Assembly (NCBI RefSeq): GCF_030272615.1
Contig: NC_081409.1
Coordinates: 529,950,291 to 530,014,290 of the forward strand
Length of the DNA stretch: 64,000 nucleotides
Direction of reading: 5' to 3'
Source of the DNA: Cryptomeria japonica
Lineage: Eukaryota > Streptophyta > Pinopsida > Cupressales > Cupressaceae
Below are positions 24,409 to 36,600 of the stretch, in pieces. The position numbers and the translations under genes were made by a program. The notes under the pieces are model-generated. The model was not told where the DNA came from and did not search any database. It was given only the letters and a program-made list of their open reading frames with translations. Positions within the stretch are counted from its first letter, which is position 1. The number at the start of each line of letters is the position of its first letter.

Positions 24409-25616
24409 TGTTAGGACCCTTGTCATGTGATCTTGAGAGTATGATTGTTTAATTAAATTAATAATTGATTTCATTGTATAGTTTACTAAGTGGTTAAATG
24501 TTTTGCCAAGAGACATTGTTTCAGTGAAGATTGATACATGAGAGATGTTATGTGTTGTCATTGATGGAAAATCAGTTTAGAAATCATATCCGGTACATGT
24601 AGATTTGATTTACCAGAAGTTGCATTAATCATTAGGCATAAGTATGGAAGGTGGAATACATTATCTGATAGAGTATGAGTACATTGTGAAGATTTTGATT
24701 TTGGTTGTGGTAATAGAGGAAGATGATTTGAGGTTCGGGGCAGCTTATTTTGTAATCCTAGTATCCGGTGTTGATTCATGAGTGAGATTGAAGGTCCGAT
24801 ATCTAGTAATTTAGGAAGAAAAGAGCTATTTTGATGTAACATGTGATCCCAAATATTTGGGATGATATAGGTGATTGGGTTGACATGTGTGAATCTTGTT
24901 ATCAATTTGTTTAGGTCTGCATATGGATTTGTGGACGGATTTAGCCAACTTATTGGCTACACATTTCATGTTGCGTGTTATGCTGTTTTTGGAAGCCGAC
25001 ATGGGAATTGATTTGTTTTGTTGGTGCAAATATATAAGACTGATTCATTTGAGTATTTTGAATTATGGTATGAGTGTGAGAAGTCTGTATGAGCGAATGT
25101 GCAAAGTTTGGTGAATGTGATTGAAGGTTTTAGTGCTCTGATATATGACAGAGCAACATAACAAAGTAGAGAGACATAACAGTGGTAGAAGAACTCTTGA
25201 GATTAATTGGAACTACTATTTGGAATTAGTAGATGCTATTCTTCAGTTTAGACAATATTGTAATCATTTGTAATCATTTATAGGATAGTTAGTCCTATAG
25301 GGTTGTATCCCTCTTTTGTAATTGAGCAGTGAGCTCTAGGTAGTGTGCCAGAATGCAAGTGCATTCCCATTTTGTAATATTATCATACTCCTGATCAAAG
25401 TATAATAATATTATGGGTTCAAATCCTACTCTGGTTTTTCCCTTTTTGGGTTTCCACGTAAAAAAATTGGTGTTATGGTTTTGTGGTTGATTGGTTTATG
25501 TTTCTACACTTTACTTTCATTCTTATGCATCCAGTGGTTTAAGAATTAGTTTAATAAATTTGTGAATTACAAAACACTGATTCACTCCCCCCTCTTAGTG
25601 TTCATTTATTCCAACA
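24409..25616 (+). repeat. Copia-F 5' LTR
   Basis: Ends ttcatttattccaaca at 25616 immediately before a primer binding site and carries the shared copia box ggtttttccctttttgggtt (about 25434) followed by ttcactccccccctc-type sequence near the end, as in Copia-B and Copia-J. The start at TGTTAGG (24409) is inferred from the end of similarity to LTR-E and from the TGTT...AACA termini. It would give a length of about 1,208 bases, close to the other copia LTRs here. Confidence 0.7.
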
Positions 25617-25674
25617 ATTGGTATCAGATCCTAGTTCCTCAGAAGGAGCCTCACAACTTGAGTAAGATCTGGAA
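25617..25674 (+). other. Copia-F primer binding site and first internal bases
   Basis: TTGGTATCAGATCC at 25618-25631 is a near match to the initiator tRNA-Met site. Only 58 internal bases remain before LARD-G begins at 25675; tggaa (25670-25674) is the candidate target duplication. The coding part and 3' LTR are not in the window. Confidence 0.7.
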
Positions 25675-26895
25675 TTTCCCTAGTTTGGGATTTTACAATA
25701 ATTCAATCCTAAAACAACAATTCCATATTATAGTGAGAAATGTAATATATTTATGAATAAGATTTAATAAAACTAGAAACACTTTATTATAATATTTTAT
25801 TTGTAATTCTAATAATAGTTCAGGATGGATAACTTATCTTGATAGTTTTTTTATTTGTATTGTGAATTATAGCAATTTCAAGGCATTGTGTAATAATACT
25901 TTATCGGTACTAGGTTAATATAATTATTGCTCTTATTAATTTTGTTGTCATTGTTGTATTTGATGTTGATCTCTTTTATCATTGAGCAATATTGATGATG
26001 GTTTCTACTTTACTATCTTTAGTGATTTCTTTCTTCTTTCCTGTAGATGTATGAATACTATCCTCATATATTTCCTTCAATCCCCTCTTCAATTCTCCTT
26101 GTTACTTCATTCCATAAATATTGTCTCTTTTTTATTATTGTTGTTTGTTCTTCCATTGAATCAATTCTACACATTCTTGACTACTTATCGTTCTTTATAA
26201 CCATTGCTTCCTCCATCTATTAAAACATTACCATCACCATATATCACTATTTCTAACTATGATAATCTTTTCGTCCTCTAAAGGAGGTGGCGAATCTTTG
26301 TCCTGAATTAATTTGAGGTTTTTTTTTTGCTGTGTATGTTTTAATTCTTATTACTTATATTTCTCTTATTGGTGGTCAAATATCAGATGACTATGTAAGT
26401 CAGCTTGCTCAAAATCATTTAATAAATGTTGTGAAGGCTCACATAGAAGTGTTGATCTCATACTTTCTTTTGTTGATGTTTCTTCAAGTATATATTATTC
26501 TTCTTATGATAGATTCACACACTTCCTAATGATGGATTCCATTTTCCTTCTCAATTGTTGTCCCCCTCCCAATGTAATGAATTTAATCCTCTTTAAATAT
26601 CCTTTGCACCGAATGGTTTCAACTTATGGTGAATAGTCATATCCTTTGCTAATGATTAATCCTCCTTCATATTACACCTTTTGTTCTTAGTGACTCATAC
26701 ATGCCTCTACATTATGATTAGTTTTGTTATTAGAATCCTTTGTGTATGATCTATATATCTTCCTTGGGATCATAGTAAGATAGGAATAATCTACTCCTCG
26801 GTCTTATTGGGTTCAACATTGTCTTTCATTTATTTTTATTGATAACTTCCATAGTCATCATAAGAATAATGAGTATAATGTCAAGGATGGGGACA
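25675..26895 (-). repeat. LARD-G 3' LTR (left copy on the plus strand)
   Basis: Runs from tttccctag (altered from tgtccctag in the other copy) to ggggaca at 26895; on the minus strand this is TGTCCCC ... GGGA-type termini. It matches 28177-29301 along its length with point changes and one deletion of about 60 bases in the right copy (near 26455-26510). Confidence 0.8.
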
Positions 26896-26914
26896 TTATA
26901 GTCTCCCCCTCTTG
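26896..26914 (-). other. Polypurine tract of LARD-G
   Basis: On the minus strand: aattcaagagggggagac followed by the LTR. It matches the position expected for second-strand priming. Confidence 0.7.
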
Positions 26915-27065
26915 AATTTGCTTGTCCTCAAGAAATTTCCCTCCTTGTGTTCATGTCTAAATGAACCTGCACATAGATTAGTAGTACCAAACATATAATC
27001 ATATAAATAAAAGTATTAAAAAATGTTAGAAAAAATTCTATTGTTTTTATCACATCTATGGAAAC

Positions 27066-27330
27066 TTAGAAGAGTTGGCTTCCTTGATCCATCTCTGTCC
27101 AACTTGGGAGGGAATAGCTTTCCTTGAGCCATTACCCAACTCAAGAGGGACTGTCTTCCTTGAGCCATCTTTGTCCAACTTGAGAGGGACTAGCTTTCTT
27201 TGAGTCATTTCCCAACTTGAGAGGGACTATCTTCCTTGAGCCATTTTGGCCACTTGAGAGGGGATAGCTTCCTTGAGCCAATTTACCCAATCTTGAGAGG
27301 AACTGCCTTCTTTGTGCCATAATTTTGCTA
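27066..27330. repeat. Tandem array, 36-41-bp unit, about 6.5 copies
   Basis: Units follow the pattern cttccttgagccat, a short variable part ending cccaacttg, then agagggact. They start at about 27073, 27115, 27150, 27190, 27228, 27266 and a partial at 27307. Unit length varies because a short internal phrase (ctttgt) is present or absent. No frame is kept open across the array on either strand. Confidence 0.85.
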
Positions 27331-27337
27331 CATTTCT

Positions 27338-27650
27338 TTATGCTTGGAAGGAGTGGGGACTTCCCTTGAGCTATTTCTACACCAAGCCTAAGAGACTTAC
27401 TTGCTATGCTTCACAGCTTAGGTCAGCCTTTATGCCATTCTCATTCCCTTACATTACTTGAATTTATATTAGTCTCTATTTAGACTCGAAAGGAATGGGG
27501 ACTTCCCTTGAGCCATTTCTACACCAAGCCTACGAGACTTACTTTCTCTCCTAGGTGGCTCAGGTCAGCCTTTGTGCCATTCTCATCCCCTTCTTGGGAA
27601 GAAATGGGAATCCTATTTTGAGCCATTTCTACACCAAGCCTAAGAGAGGT
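27338..27650. repeat. Tandem array, about 130-145-bp unit, 2.5 copies
   Basis: The phrase gagccatttctacaccaagcc occurs at about 27370 (as gagctatt), 27510 and 27620, each preceded by a ggaatggggacttccc-like run and followed by taagagacttac and, in two copies, caggtcagcctttrtgccattctca. The unit shares cttgagccat with the shorter array next to it, so it may be a higher-order derivative. Confidence 0.8.
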
Positions 27651-28158
27651 TGTTCTCCACAACCTTCTTACTCAACTTGGCGTATCTTCTTCACTGTCCA
27701 CATCCTTACTCCCCTACTTATTCTTTCAAAGAAATGGGGTCTTTATTGAGACATTCCTACACCAAGCATCTACTTGGCGACCCTTATTATCTTGACCAAC
27801 ATCCTCACTTCCCTCTTTTGGTTGTTTGGAACCAAATTGCTTAACTCCTTAAGGGAATTCCCTTATTGTTCTAAGTATTTTAGAATGGATCATGTCATGA
27901 TTTTTTCATTCATTCCAACTTTTAGGCAATTTAATTCATCATCTATACATTCTTAAACATAGCTGTCTCTGATGTAATCTTTGGTAAATATGTTGATGAT
28001 GATCTTCTAATTTGTAACTGGCTCCAATTGCTCTTCCAAGTGTGATCATAGATTATGTAATGAAATCATTGTCACTATTACTATGTCTGATAGAATCAAT
28101 GGTGTTTGTAAATCTGAAAGTATTGCTCCTGATTTACCCTGCAGGATGGCAAGATCAT

Positions 28159-28170
28159 GCTTTGATACCA
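28159..28170 (-). other. Primer binding site of LARD-G
   Basis: Minus-strand TGGTATCAAAGC lies six bases inside the right LTR, one change from the initiator tRNA-Met complement. It sets the orientation of the element. Confidence 0.75.
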
Positions 28171-28176
28171 TTGGAA

Positions 28177-29301
28177 TGTCCCTAGTTTGGGATTTTACAA
28201 ATATTCAGTCCTGAAACAACAATTCTATCTTATAGTGAGAAATGTAATATTTTCATGAATAATATTTAATCAAACTAGAAATATTTTATTATAATTATTT
28301 GATTTGTAATTCTAAGAATAGTTCAGGATGGAGAGCTTATCTTGATAGTTTTCTAATTTGTATTATGAATTATAGCAATTCAAAGGCATTGTGTAATCAT
28401 ACTTTATCGCTACTAGGTTAATATAATCATTTCTCTTATTAATGTTGTTTCCGCTGATGTGTTTGATGTTGATCTCTTTTATCATTGAGAAATATTGATG
28501 CTTGTCACTACTTTGATATCTTGAGTGATTGCTTTCTTCTTTCCCATAGATGTCTGAAAACTTCCTCATATATTTCCTTCAATCCCCTCTTCAATTCTCT
28601 TTGTTAGTTCATTCCATAAATATTGTCTCTTCTTCATTATTGTTGTTTATCCTTCCATTGAATCGATGCTACACATTCTTGATTACTAATCATTCTTTAT
28701 AACCATTTCTTTCTTCATCTATTAAAACATTACCATCATCATATATCACTATTTCTAACTGTGATAATCTTTTTGTCCTCTAAAGGAGGTGGTTAATCTT
28801 TATTTTAAATTATTTTGAGGTTTTTTTTTTCCAGTGTATGTTCTAATTCTTATTAGTAATATTGCTCTTGTTCGTGGTCAACTATCATATGACTATGTAA
28901 GTCAGCTTGCTCAAAACCATCTAATCAATGTTGCTAAGGCTCCCATAGTAGTGTTGATAGATTCACACACTTCCTAATGATGGATTTCATTTTCCTTCTT
29001 TATTTTGTCCCCCTCCCAATGGAATGAATTCAATCCTCTTTAAATATCCTTTTCACTAAATGGTTGCAACTTATGGTGAATAGTCATATCCTTTGCCAAT
29101 GATTACTCCTTCATATCACACCTTTTGCAATTAGTGAGTCATACATGCCTCTACATTGATTAGTTTTGTTATTAGAAGTCTTTGTGTACAATCTGTATAT
29201 CTTCCTTGGGATCACAATAAGATAGGAATAATCTACACCTCGATCTTATTGGATTCAACATTGTCTTTCATTTAATTCTAGTTGATAAGTTCCATAGACA
29301 T
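28177..29301 (-). repeat. LARD-G 5' LTR (right copy on the plus strand), cut by Gypsy-H
   Basis: Starts TGTCCCTAG at 28177 and follows 25675-26853 until ttccatagacat, where the Gypsy-H LTR begins at 29302. About 42 bases seen at the end of the other copy (26854-26895) are missing. gacat (29297-29301) is the candidate target duplication. Confidence 0.8.
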
Positions 29302-30978
29302 TGTAGTTTCCACCCTTGATTTGACTTATTTTGACTAGAGTTGACTTTTATATTATGCTTGATAGACTTATCTAGACTATTTTTTGATGATTTGGATAAT
29401 AATTACTCATACACTTCAGTGACTTATGATTGATGTTAGACATTATTGGACATATGCTATTTTGATTATCTATATGGATGTTAGTACTATCATGATTGAT
29501 CATCTGATTTGATGATATATGTACTCGATGGATTTTATATGCTCACTATGTGATGGATTATTGATAGATTAGATTTATCATGGTTTTGATGATGATTATG
29601 ATTACGCTAACCCTACTTCATGATTACATATGATGAGATGTTTATGAGACATGTTTGACTATTGTTTGACTATCTTTGTGATAGAGACGAATCCACATCA
29701 CTCATTGCGAGCGGGATGTGTCATCGCGATTCTCTATCACTTGCTTTTTCTATATATGTATATGTATATTTGGTATTGTCATTTTGTGGTTGCAAGATTT
29801 TGCAGGTACCAAACATCGACTCCACCTAGATTCATAGGTCTGAGCGTGTCTTTAGTTCCAATGGTTTATATGGTTCGAAGATGGCATGAGTTCCCCTCAC
29901 ATACTCTATGTCTAAGTTGTTCACCATGAGTAGTTAGCGTCTGGGCATAATTCGCCATGTCAGTTAGTAAGCTTGGTCTTTTGATATTGTGAGTCCAGTT
30001 TATGCTGGTTGATTTACTTCTTTAAGTTAGATTAATTATATGGCTCTTGATGTGTAGTCTTATATTTGGTAATGTTTATTTTAATATATTTAATTTATAA
30101 GTTTTGAATATTTAATTATTGGTATTTATATTTATTTGATAATTAACATTTATTGATTTTATGATTATTAAATAATTGATAAGCTTTATTGTTATTTAAT
30201 ATTTATTTAAAATTTGTGATATAATCTTTAATGGTATTCGATTATTTAATTATTTATTTGACCTTCTATGGTTTGATAGTTATTTGATATCTTACATTTA
30301 TTTGGTCCTTTAATTTATTTTATTAGCGTTTGGGTTATTTGATTTTAATCCCCATTTGGATTATTTATTTATAACTTATATTTATTTAATAGTTTAACTT
30401 TTATTCCTAAGTAGGGTGTATGAATAGATTAAATTAAATAAGGAAATAAAACAATCCCACTTAGTTGGATAAGAATATTTTATTTACTTTACCTACCCTT
30501 CACTCTCATTGGTTAAATTCAAAATAGGTGAATAAATTATATTAGATGGTGGGTTGGTAAAATATACTACAAAATGAAATATTTTGATTGGCCGAGATTG
30601 AGGCTAGGGTTTTGGATTATTGTTGCTTTTTATTTTCATTCCCGTGAGGTTTTTCGGGTTGGTTGGCTCTTCTCTAGAAATTTCTCCAGCAAGTTTTCTT
30701 CTTGGTTTTGGATTTCTTCTCTCTTGGTTTTGGCTGGAGCTTGGATTGGATTTGATTTGGCTTGTGGGAGCTCTTCTTCAGCTTCAATCCATTACTTCAA
30801 GTTGTAGGTTGGAGTTATTCACTTTTCATTTTGGCTTTCAATGGCTTCTCTGTGTATGCATTGTGTCTACATTGTTTTCGGTCTGGGTTGAAATATTACT
30901 TTACTCTATAGTTTTATTAATGCGGAAGGTTAATATTTGGGAGGGGAACTTTATGTTATGAGAGTTTTTATACAATTG

Positions 30979-31009
<31 letters not shown>

Positions 31010-33500
31010 GGGTTTTTCCAGTGTATGGCATTTCATGGTTTTGTGAAAATTGTTGTGAAGATCTTTGGTTGATTAATCCTTGTTTGGATGAGAGTAGACT
31101 GGTTTTCCCTTTGTGAGTCCTTCAGTTGTGATTGTTTGGGATTGTCTTCATTGGATTCTCTGTGAGTTTTGCATTGGTTCTCTTTGTTTTATGCCATGAA
31201 GATATTTTATTAAATCTTAGTTTATAGTCTGAGATATTTCGGCGTGTTTATACCTATGTATTCCTTGTTTCTAGGTGTCTCTTTTCATATGTTTTTTGAG
31301 CCCTTTCGAAAAGTCTAGATTTTATTATTTTACCTGAAAGTTTTATAAGTTTTCCGTAAGTCTTGTGCAAAAGTGTTGTTTCTATAAAAGTGTTGTCTTA
31401 ATGTGCAAAAGTGTTGTTCTTTATTGCATTTGCACTACTCTGCACAACATAAGTGTTGTCTTAGGATACATATGCATGATTCTGGAAACATAAGTGATGT
31501 TCTTCTTGACAGAAGGATTGTTCTTCTTGGTAGAAGCGTTGTCCTGTGGGGGAAAAGTGCTAACCTATCTATGTTTTGTATTTTCTCAGTTTTGGTCATT
31601 TTTGAGGTATTTTCTTGAATTGATTTTTGTACCAGAAGCTTACTTTGAGGTCTGTTAATATTTCCCAGTTCTGAGTTTGATCAATTTTGATGCATTTTGA
31701 TTTTTTTTAGTATATTTGTTTCTCTATGCATTGTGAATATTTTAGACTGTCTTCCATGTGGATATGCCATGGATGATTGAGATGATTACTATGTTGTTTT
31801 GGAACAGCAAGTGAGTAGGCCATTCTATGATGTTATCTTTTATTTGATGGAAGCATTGATGGCTCCATATGCCCTTGTTTATTGCTAGCCAAGAGGCTCA
31901 TTTTTCTATATTGATGTTGTTGTAGCCTTTCTTATATTGTAAGAGTATGTGTGGAAGTTGTTGGTTGCATTGAGTATTATTTTTCATGTATTTATGTTGG
32001 TAGAGCCTCTTGTGATTTATTGTTGGGCCATGTTAGGAGGAGTGGGCTTCCTTGTGATGACCAGGGTCATGAGAGATAGGCTTGCATGAGGTTCCTTGTA
32101 AGGATGCATGAAGTCTAGACCACCAGGGCACATTGGAGTTTTTCGTGATTTGTAAATAAGTGATAACCTAATAATTGATGGGTTGGGTAGTCAAATTAAT
32201 TAATAAGATGATAAATTAGTTTGTGCCTCATGACTTAGTCCTAAGGAGGATATTTTAGGACAAGCATGAGAAGGTCATGAAGATGGTAAGCTAATATCCC
32301 TTAGTCTCTCATAGGTTGAGATGGCTGCACATTTCCATCAGGCTCGTGCCTTGTGCCTTATGTTATTATGTTTTGAGGATGACATGTGATGACACTCCAC
32401 TCCTACATGTGTTTTCCCTTTATGATTTATGATTATTCTTATTGGATGCATTTATGTCTTGATGATTTTTATGCCTCTGGGAGTTCATTCTTGTTGTATG
32501 TGTGAGTTCTTTCTTTAGATTCCTTGTGTGGTTAGTCTCCTTGGTTATAGGTGCCAGCTTAGGTTTAGAGTATGTGTTGGGACCTTGTGTCATCTCCTAA
32601 CACGGGGGGTGGTTCCAATGGTTCCACATGGTCAGGAGGTTGGTGCTTTTTAGCCATTGGGACATTCTCTTTGATCTTTCTTGTGTGGATGTGGATTCTT
32701 CTTCATGATGTACTATGGATGTACCTTGTAGCAGATTTATGTAATGGATAAGATAGAATGCATGTAATGTAATATCTTTGTATATAGTAGATGGATTCTT
32801 GTAGTAGCAAGATCTATGCTCAAGATGTATTTAATGTACTCATATTTGTGAGATGAATTGTAGTTGGAGATTGGAATTTAGGGATATTATATTTGTACTA
32901 TTGCAGAGATGTGATCTTATGTATCATGTAAATAAGTGGATTATAGTTGGAATAGAATGGAATTGCATTATGGATTAGTTGTATTATTTCATGGAATATT
33001 TAGAGGCTAGATAGAATGTTAAATAAGCTTGAAGGAGGAATATTCGTAGATTAATAAGTGAATATGTTAGAAGATGTTATTTGGATCTAGTAAAGAGGAA
33101 TGTTTCACATAGTTGAATTGGTAGAAAGGAAATTATGCATATCATGAGGAATAAGTAATGTTGTAGGTTGCATATCTCATGGTGAAAGAATTAGAATATG
33201 ATGCATTAATGAAGGTGAAATATACCTATCATGTGTGTAGTATGTTATTGTGGAAATGAATTAAGTAATGATGTTAAAGTACCCTAGAGAAAGATTATTC
33301 ATGTTGTGTTATTTCTGCTTGCGTTATTTGATGAAATGAGCAATGATGTATGTTCATATTGGTTAACTGGTTAATAAATGTAAATAGATGGGGATGTTAT
33401 ATGTTGCACTAGTTGTTATTAGATGTTAGTTAAGAAAAAAATATATCTCCATTTGTATACTTTTGTTTAGTTTCTTTAGGGTATTTTGGCAGGCATTACA
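29302..33500 (+). repeat. Gypsy-H 5' LTR (4,199 bp)
   Basis: Starts TGTAGTTTCCACCC, ends GGCATTACA three bases before the primer site. It includes a (TA)n run at 30980-31009 and a cluster of short imperfect repeats of aaaagtgttgtctt type at 31370-31560. A gattggccgagattgaggctaggg block (about 30588) lies upstream of short open frames that are kept in part in both LTR copies but look like base-composition artefacts. No gene is recognised. Confidence 0.9.
31370..31560 (+). repeat. Short-unit repeat cluster in the Gypsy-H LTR
   Basis: About eight degenerate copies of a 20-25-bp phrase containing aagtgttgt or aagcgttgt. The matching cluster in the 3' LTR is at 40385-40560 and has drifted differently (for example atgttgt, gcgatgt). 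Confidence 0.65.
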
Positions 33501-33503
33501 ACT

Positions 33504-33515
33504 TGGTATCAGAGC
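33504..33515 (+). other. Primer binding site of Gypsy-H
   Basis: TGGTATCAGAGC, perfect initiator tRNA-Met complement, three bases after the LTR end. Confidence 0.92.
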
Positions 33516-33676
33516 CCATGTTCAACACTAGGTACTCTAGTTTCAATTGAGCCCATTGTGCATTTTAGCATTTGGCATGGGGTAGCCCAACAATTTTATC
33601 CCTGCTATTTATTTTTCTTTGTTATAGTTCCCTTAGATGTTTAGCTTACAGTTTCCTTTTCATTTCCTCAGATAAG

Positions 33677-36600
33677 ATGCTTGTTAGGGGTAGAGATCAT
33701 CATCGTGTTGGTCGCATGGGTACTCGTAGGAACCCTCGCCCTGAGGTTTTTGAGGAGTCACACCATGAGGAACAGGAGCAAGAGCATCCTAGAGATGATT
33801 CAATTCCACAGTTATTGAACGTGCTTCGGGAGCTTCTTGGTCACCTAGGATGAAGATAGGAGGAGAACCAATAGGAAGGATCTCGTCATTCAGAGCATTA
33901 GGAGAGAGAGAGTTCACATTCACCTAGGAGGAGAATTGAGGTGGATCAAGAGGCACTTGCAGCTAGTCACATCAGAGACCTGAATAGGACTCATCCTCCT
34001 ACCTTTGATGGCTTAGGAAGGCGCATGGAGGCAGAGACATGGTTATTGGACTTAGGTAGGTGTTTTTCTATGCATCAGTGTAGCAGTAACACCAAGGCGA
34101 GATGTGCGATTTTAAATCTTCATGATTTTGCGATGACATGGTGGCACATGGAGGAACAAAAGTTACATTTGGACATAGCGATGATATCTTGGGAGTTATT
34201 CTTGGAGCGGTTTCATGCTAGATTTCTTTCAGATTATTGGAGGCAGAGGAAGGCCGATGAGTTCCACAATTTGAGATAGCAGAGAATGACTGTGGAGCAG
34301 TATGAGTGCAGATTCTTCGAGCTTAGACAATATGTTGGATATGCAGATGATGAGCTGATGTTAATTCAACACTTTGTGAGGGATCTTAATGATCGTATTG
34401 GTGGAGAGGTTTGGATGCACGGACCTAAGACCTTGGAGGTAGCTATGGAGAAGGCAAGGCTAGCAAAGGAGAATCTTTCATTAGCATCAAGAGAAGCGAC
34501 TGGAGGATAGACAATTAGTGCACCTGTTACATGATCTACAGTGAGAGGACCACATCACCAGTCTTCAGGATATGCTAGGAGCCATCCTTTTTCTTTCCGT
34601 AGTGGTTAGCGGTTTAAGAAGAGATTTTATCAAGGGCAGCGCTTTGCTCAAGGTGCCAGATTTCAGGTTGATAGGATTCATAATCATTAGCATGACAAGA
34701 TACCTACTCCTCAGCCAGCGCAGAGTTTGCAGCCAGCTTCTAGTAGAGGTAGTGTTCAGCAGTCAAGTACAACACCAGGTAGTAGAGTGTTTGTCATGAG
34801 AGATTGCTTCACATGTGGATAGCTAGGTCACATTGTTGTTTATTGTCCTCAGCATACTTCTCAGATGTTAGGGCAGCAAAAGCCAGCTACTTCTAAGCCT
34901 ACAGTTGGAGATGCAAGTAGGTCTCATCATGTTTTTGTGGTGGTTGATAACCGTCAGGATGAGCATCAGGCTACCATTGTAGAGACATCAGGTGTGATAG
35001 GTGGTATCTCTTGTTCAGTGTTATTTGATTCTAGAGCGCCAGACTCTTTTATTTCTCCTTTTCTAGTAGAGCGATGTGGGCTTGCTACAACAAAGCAAGA
35101 CGATAGGTGGTAGGTAGAGTTAGCTATGGAGTCCAAATTGGTAGTGGATTCCCTTGTGCTCAATTGTCCTTTAGTTTTAGGAGACTGCAATACCTCTGTG
35201 GATTTTTGTGTTATGTCTTCGGGATCTTATGATGTGGTTCTCGGTATGGATTGGCTTGGATCTCACCAAGCATAGATAGATTGTAGAGGTAAGAGAGTGC
35301 AATGGAAGGATGATAATGGGAAGAGTGTGGAGATTGTAGGTATTTAGAGACCTATCTCTCTTTGCATGATTTCTACTATGTAGATGAATAGGTGTGTGCA
35401 TAAGGGTTGCCAGTTGTTTGCGGTTAGAGTGAAGGATGTGAATAAGGGAGTTAGCTCAAAGGATTTATTGCAGCAGCATCCCATTCTTTAGGAGTGCAGA
35501 TTTTTTTCCTAGTGAGATTATAGGTATGCCCCCTCGGTGAGATATAGATTTCAGGATTGATTTGGTGCTAGGAGCTGAGCCTATTTCTAAAGCTCCCTAT
35601 GGGATGACCATGCAGGAGTTGAATGAGTTGAGGGTTCAATTGGAGGAGTTGTTGGCGAAGGGGTTTATTCATCCTAGTGTGTCCCCTTAGGGTGCACCTG
35701 TGCTATTTGTGAAGAATGACAGATCTCTTTGATTATGCATTGATTACAAATAGCTTAATAAGGTGACAGTGAAGAACTGATATACCTTGCCTCGGATAGA
35801 TGATTTATTTCACCAGATTAAGGATGCCAAAATCTTCTCTAAGATTGACCTTAAGTCTGGGTATCACCAGTTGAGGATTCAGGAGGTGGACATTCATCAC
35901 ACAACTTTTTGCACTAGATATGGTCATTATGAGTTCATAGTGGTACCTTTTGGTCTCATGAATGCACCTTTGGTTATCATGAGCTTGATGAATCGTGTAT
36001 TCAAGTTGTATTTGGAAAAATTTGTATTAGTATTTCTGGATGATATTTTGATTTATTCGAGATCAGTTGAGGAGCATGAGGATCATGTGAGGCATGTTTT
36101 GCAGTGTCTTAGGGAGAATCAGCTATATGCCAATTTGGTGAACTGTGATTTCTTCCAGATAGAAGTGAGGTATCTTGGTCACGTGATTTCTAGAGAGGGT
36201 ACCGCAGTTGATCCCTCGAAGATTCAAGTGATTGTCGATTGGCCAGCACCCACTAATGTGGGAGAGGTGCATAGTTTCATGGGTTTAGTAGGATATTATC
36301 GCATATATAGTCAAGATTTCTCCCTGATAGCTCATCCTATCACTTCTCTTTAGAGAAAAGAGAAGAAGCTTGTTTGGACAGAGTAGTGTGGGATAATATT
36401 TCAGATCCTTAAGGAGCATTTGACCAATGCACCTATTTTAGTAGTGCTAGATCCTTTGGGGAATTTTGTGGTGTGCATAGATGCTTCTTTGGAGGGTCTA
36501 GGAGCAGTGTTGATGCATGATGATCGTGTGATTGCATATGAGTCACAAAAACTTAAGAATCATGAACAAAACTATCCCACCCATGATCTTGAGTTAGTGG

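Larger units (their letters stand above)
25675..29301 (-). mobile_element. LARD-G: minus-strand LTR element with short non-coding interior
   Basis: Direct repeats 25675-26895 and 28177-29301 enclose about 1.28 kb. On the minus strand a primer binding site (TGGTATCAAAGC, plus 28159-28170) lies just inside the right copy, and a polypurine tract (aattcaagagggggagac, plus 26896-26914) lies just inside the left copy, so transcription ran leftwards. The interior has no gag or pol motif and consists mostly of two tandem arrays. It could not supply its own proteins; an autonomous gypsy or copia relative would have had to. The last 40 or so bases of the right LTR are displaced by Gypsy-H. Confidence 0.78.

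Noticed and set aside
30574-30961. Hydrophobic open frames in the Gypsy-H LTR (also near 39593-39930)
   Set aside because: They lie in both LTR copies but frames and ends differ between them, and T-rich composition explains the hydrophobicity.
33572-33676. Signal-peptide-like N-terminal extension before Gypsy-H gag
   Set aside because: The hydrophobic stretch precedes the ATG at 33677 and is leader sequence after the primer site; it does not begin with ATG.
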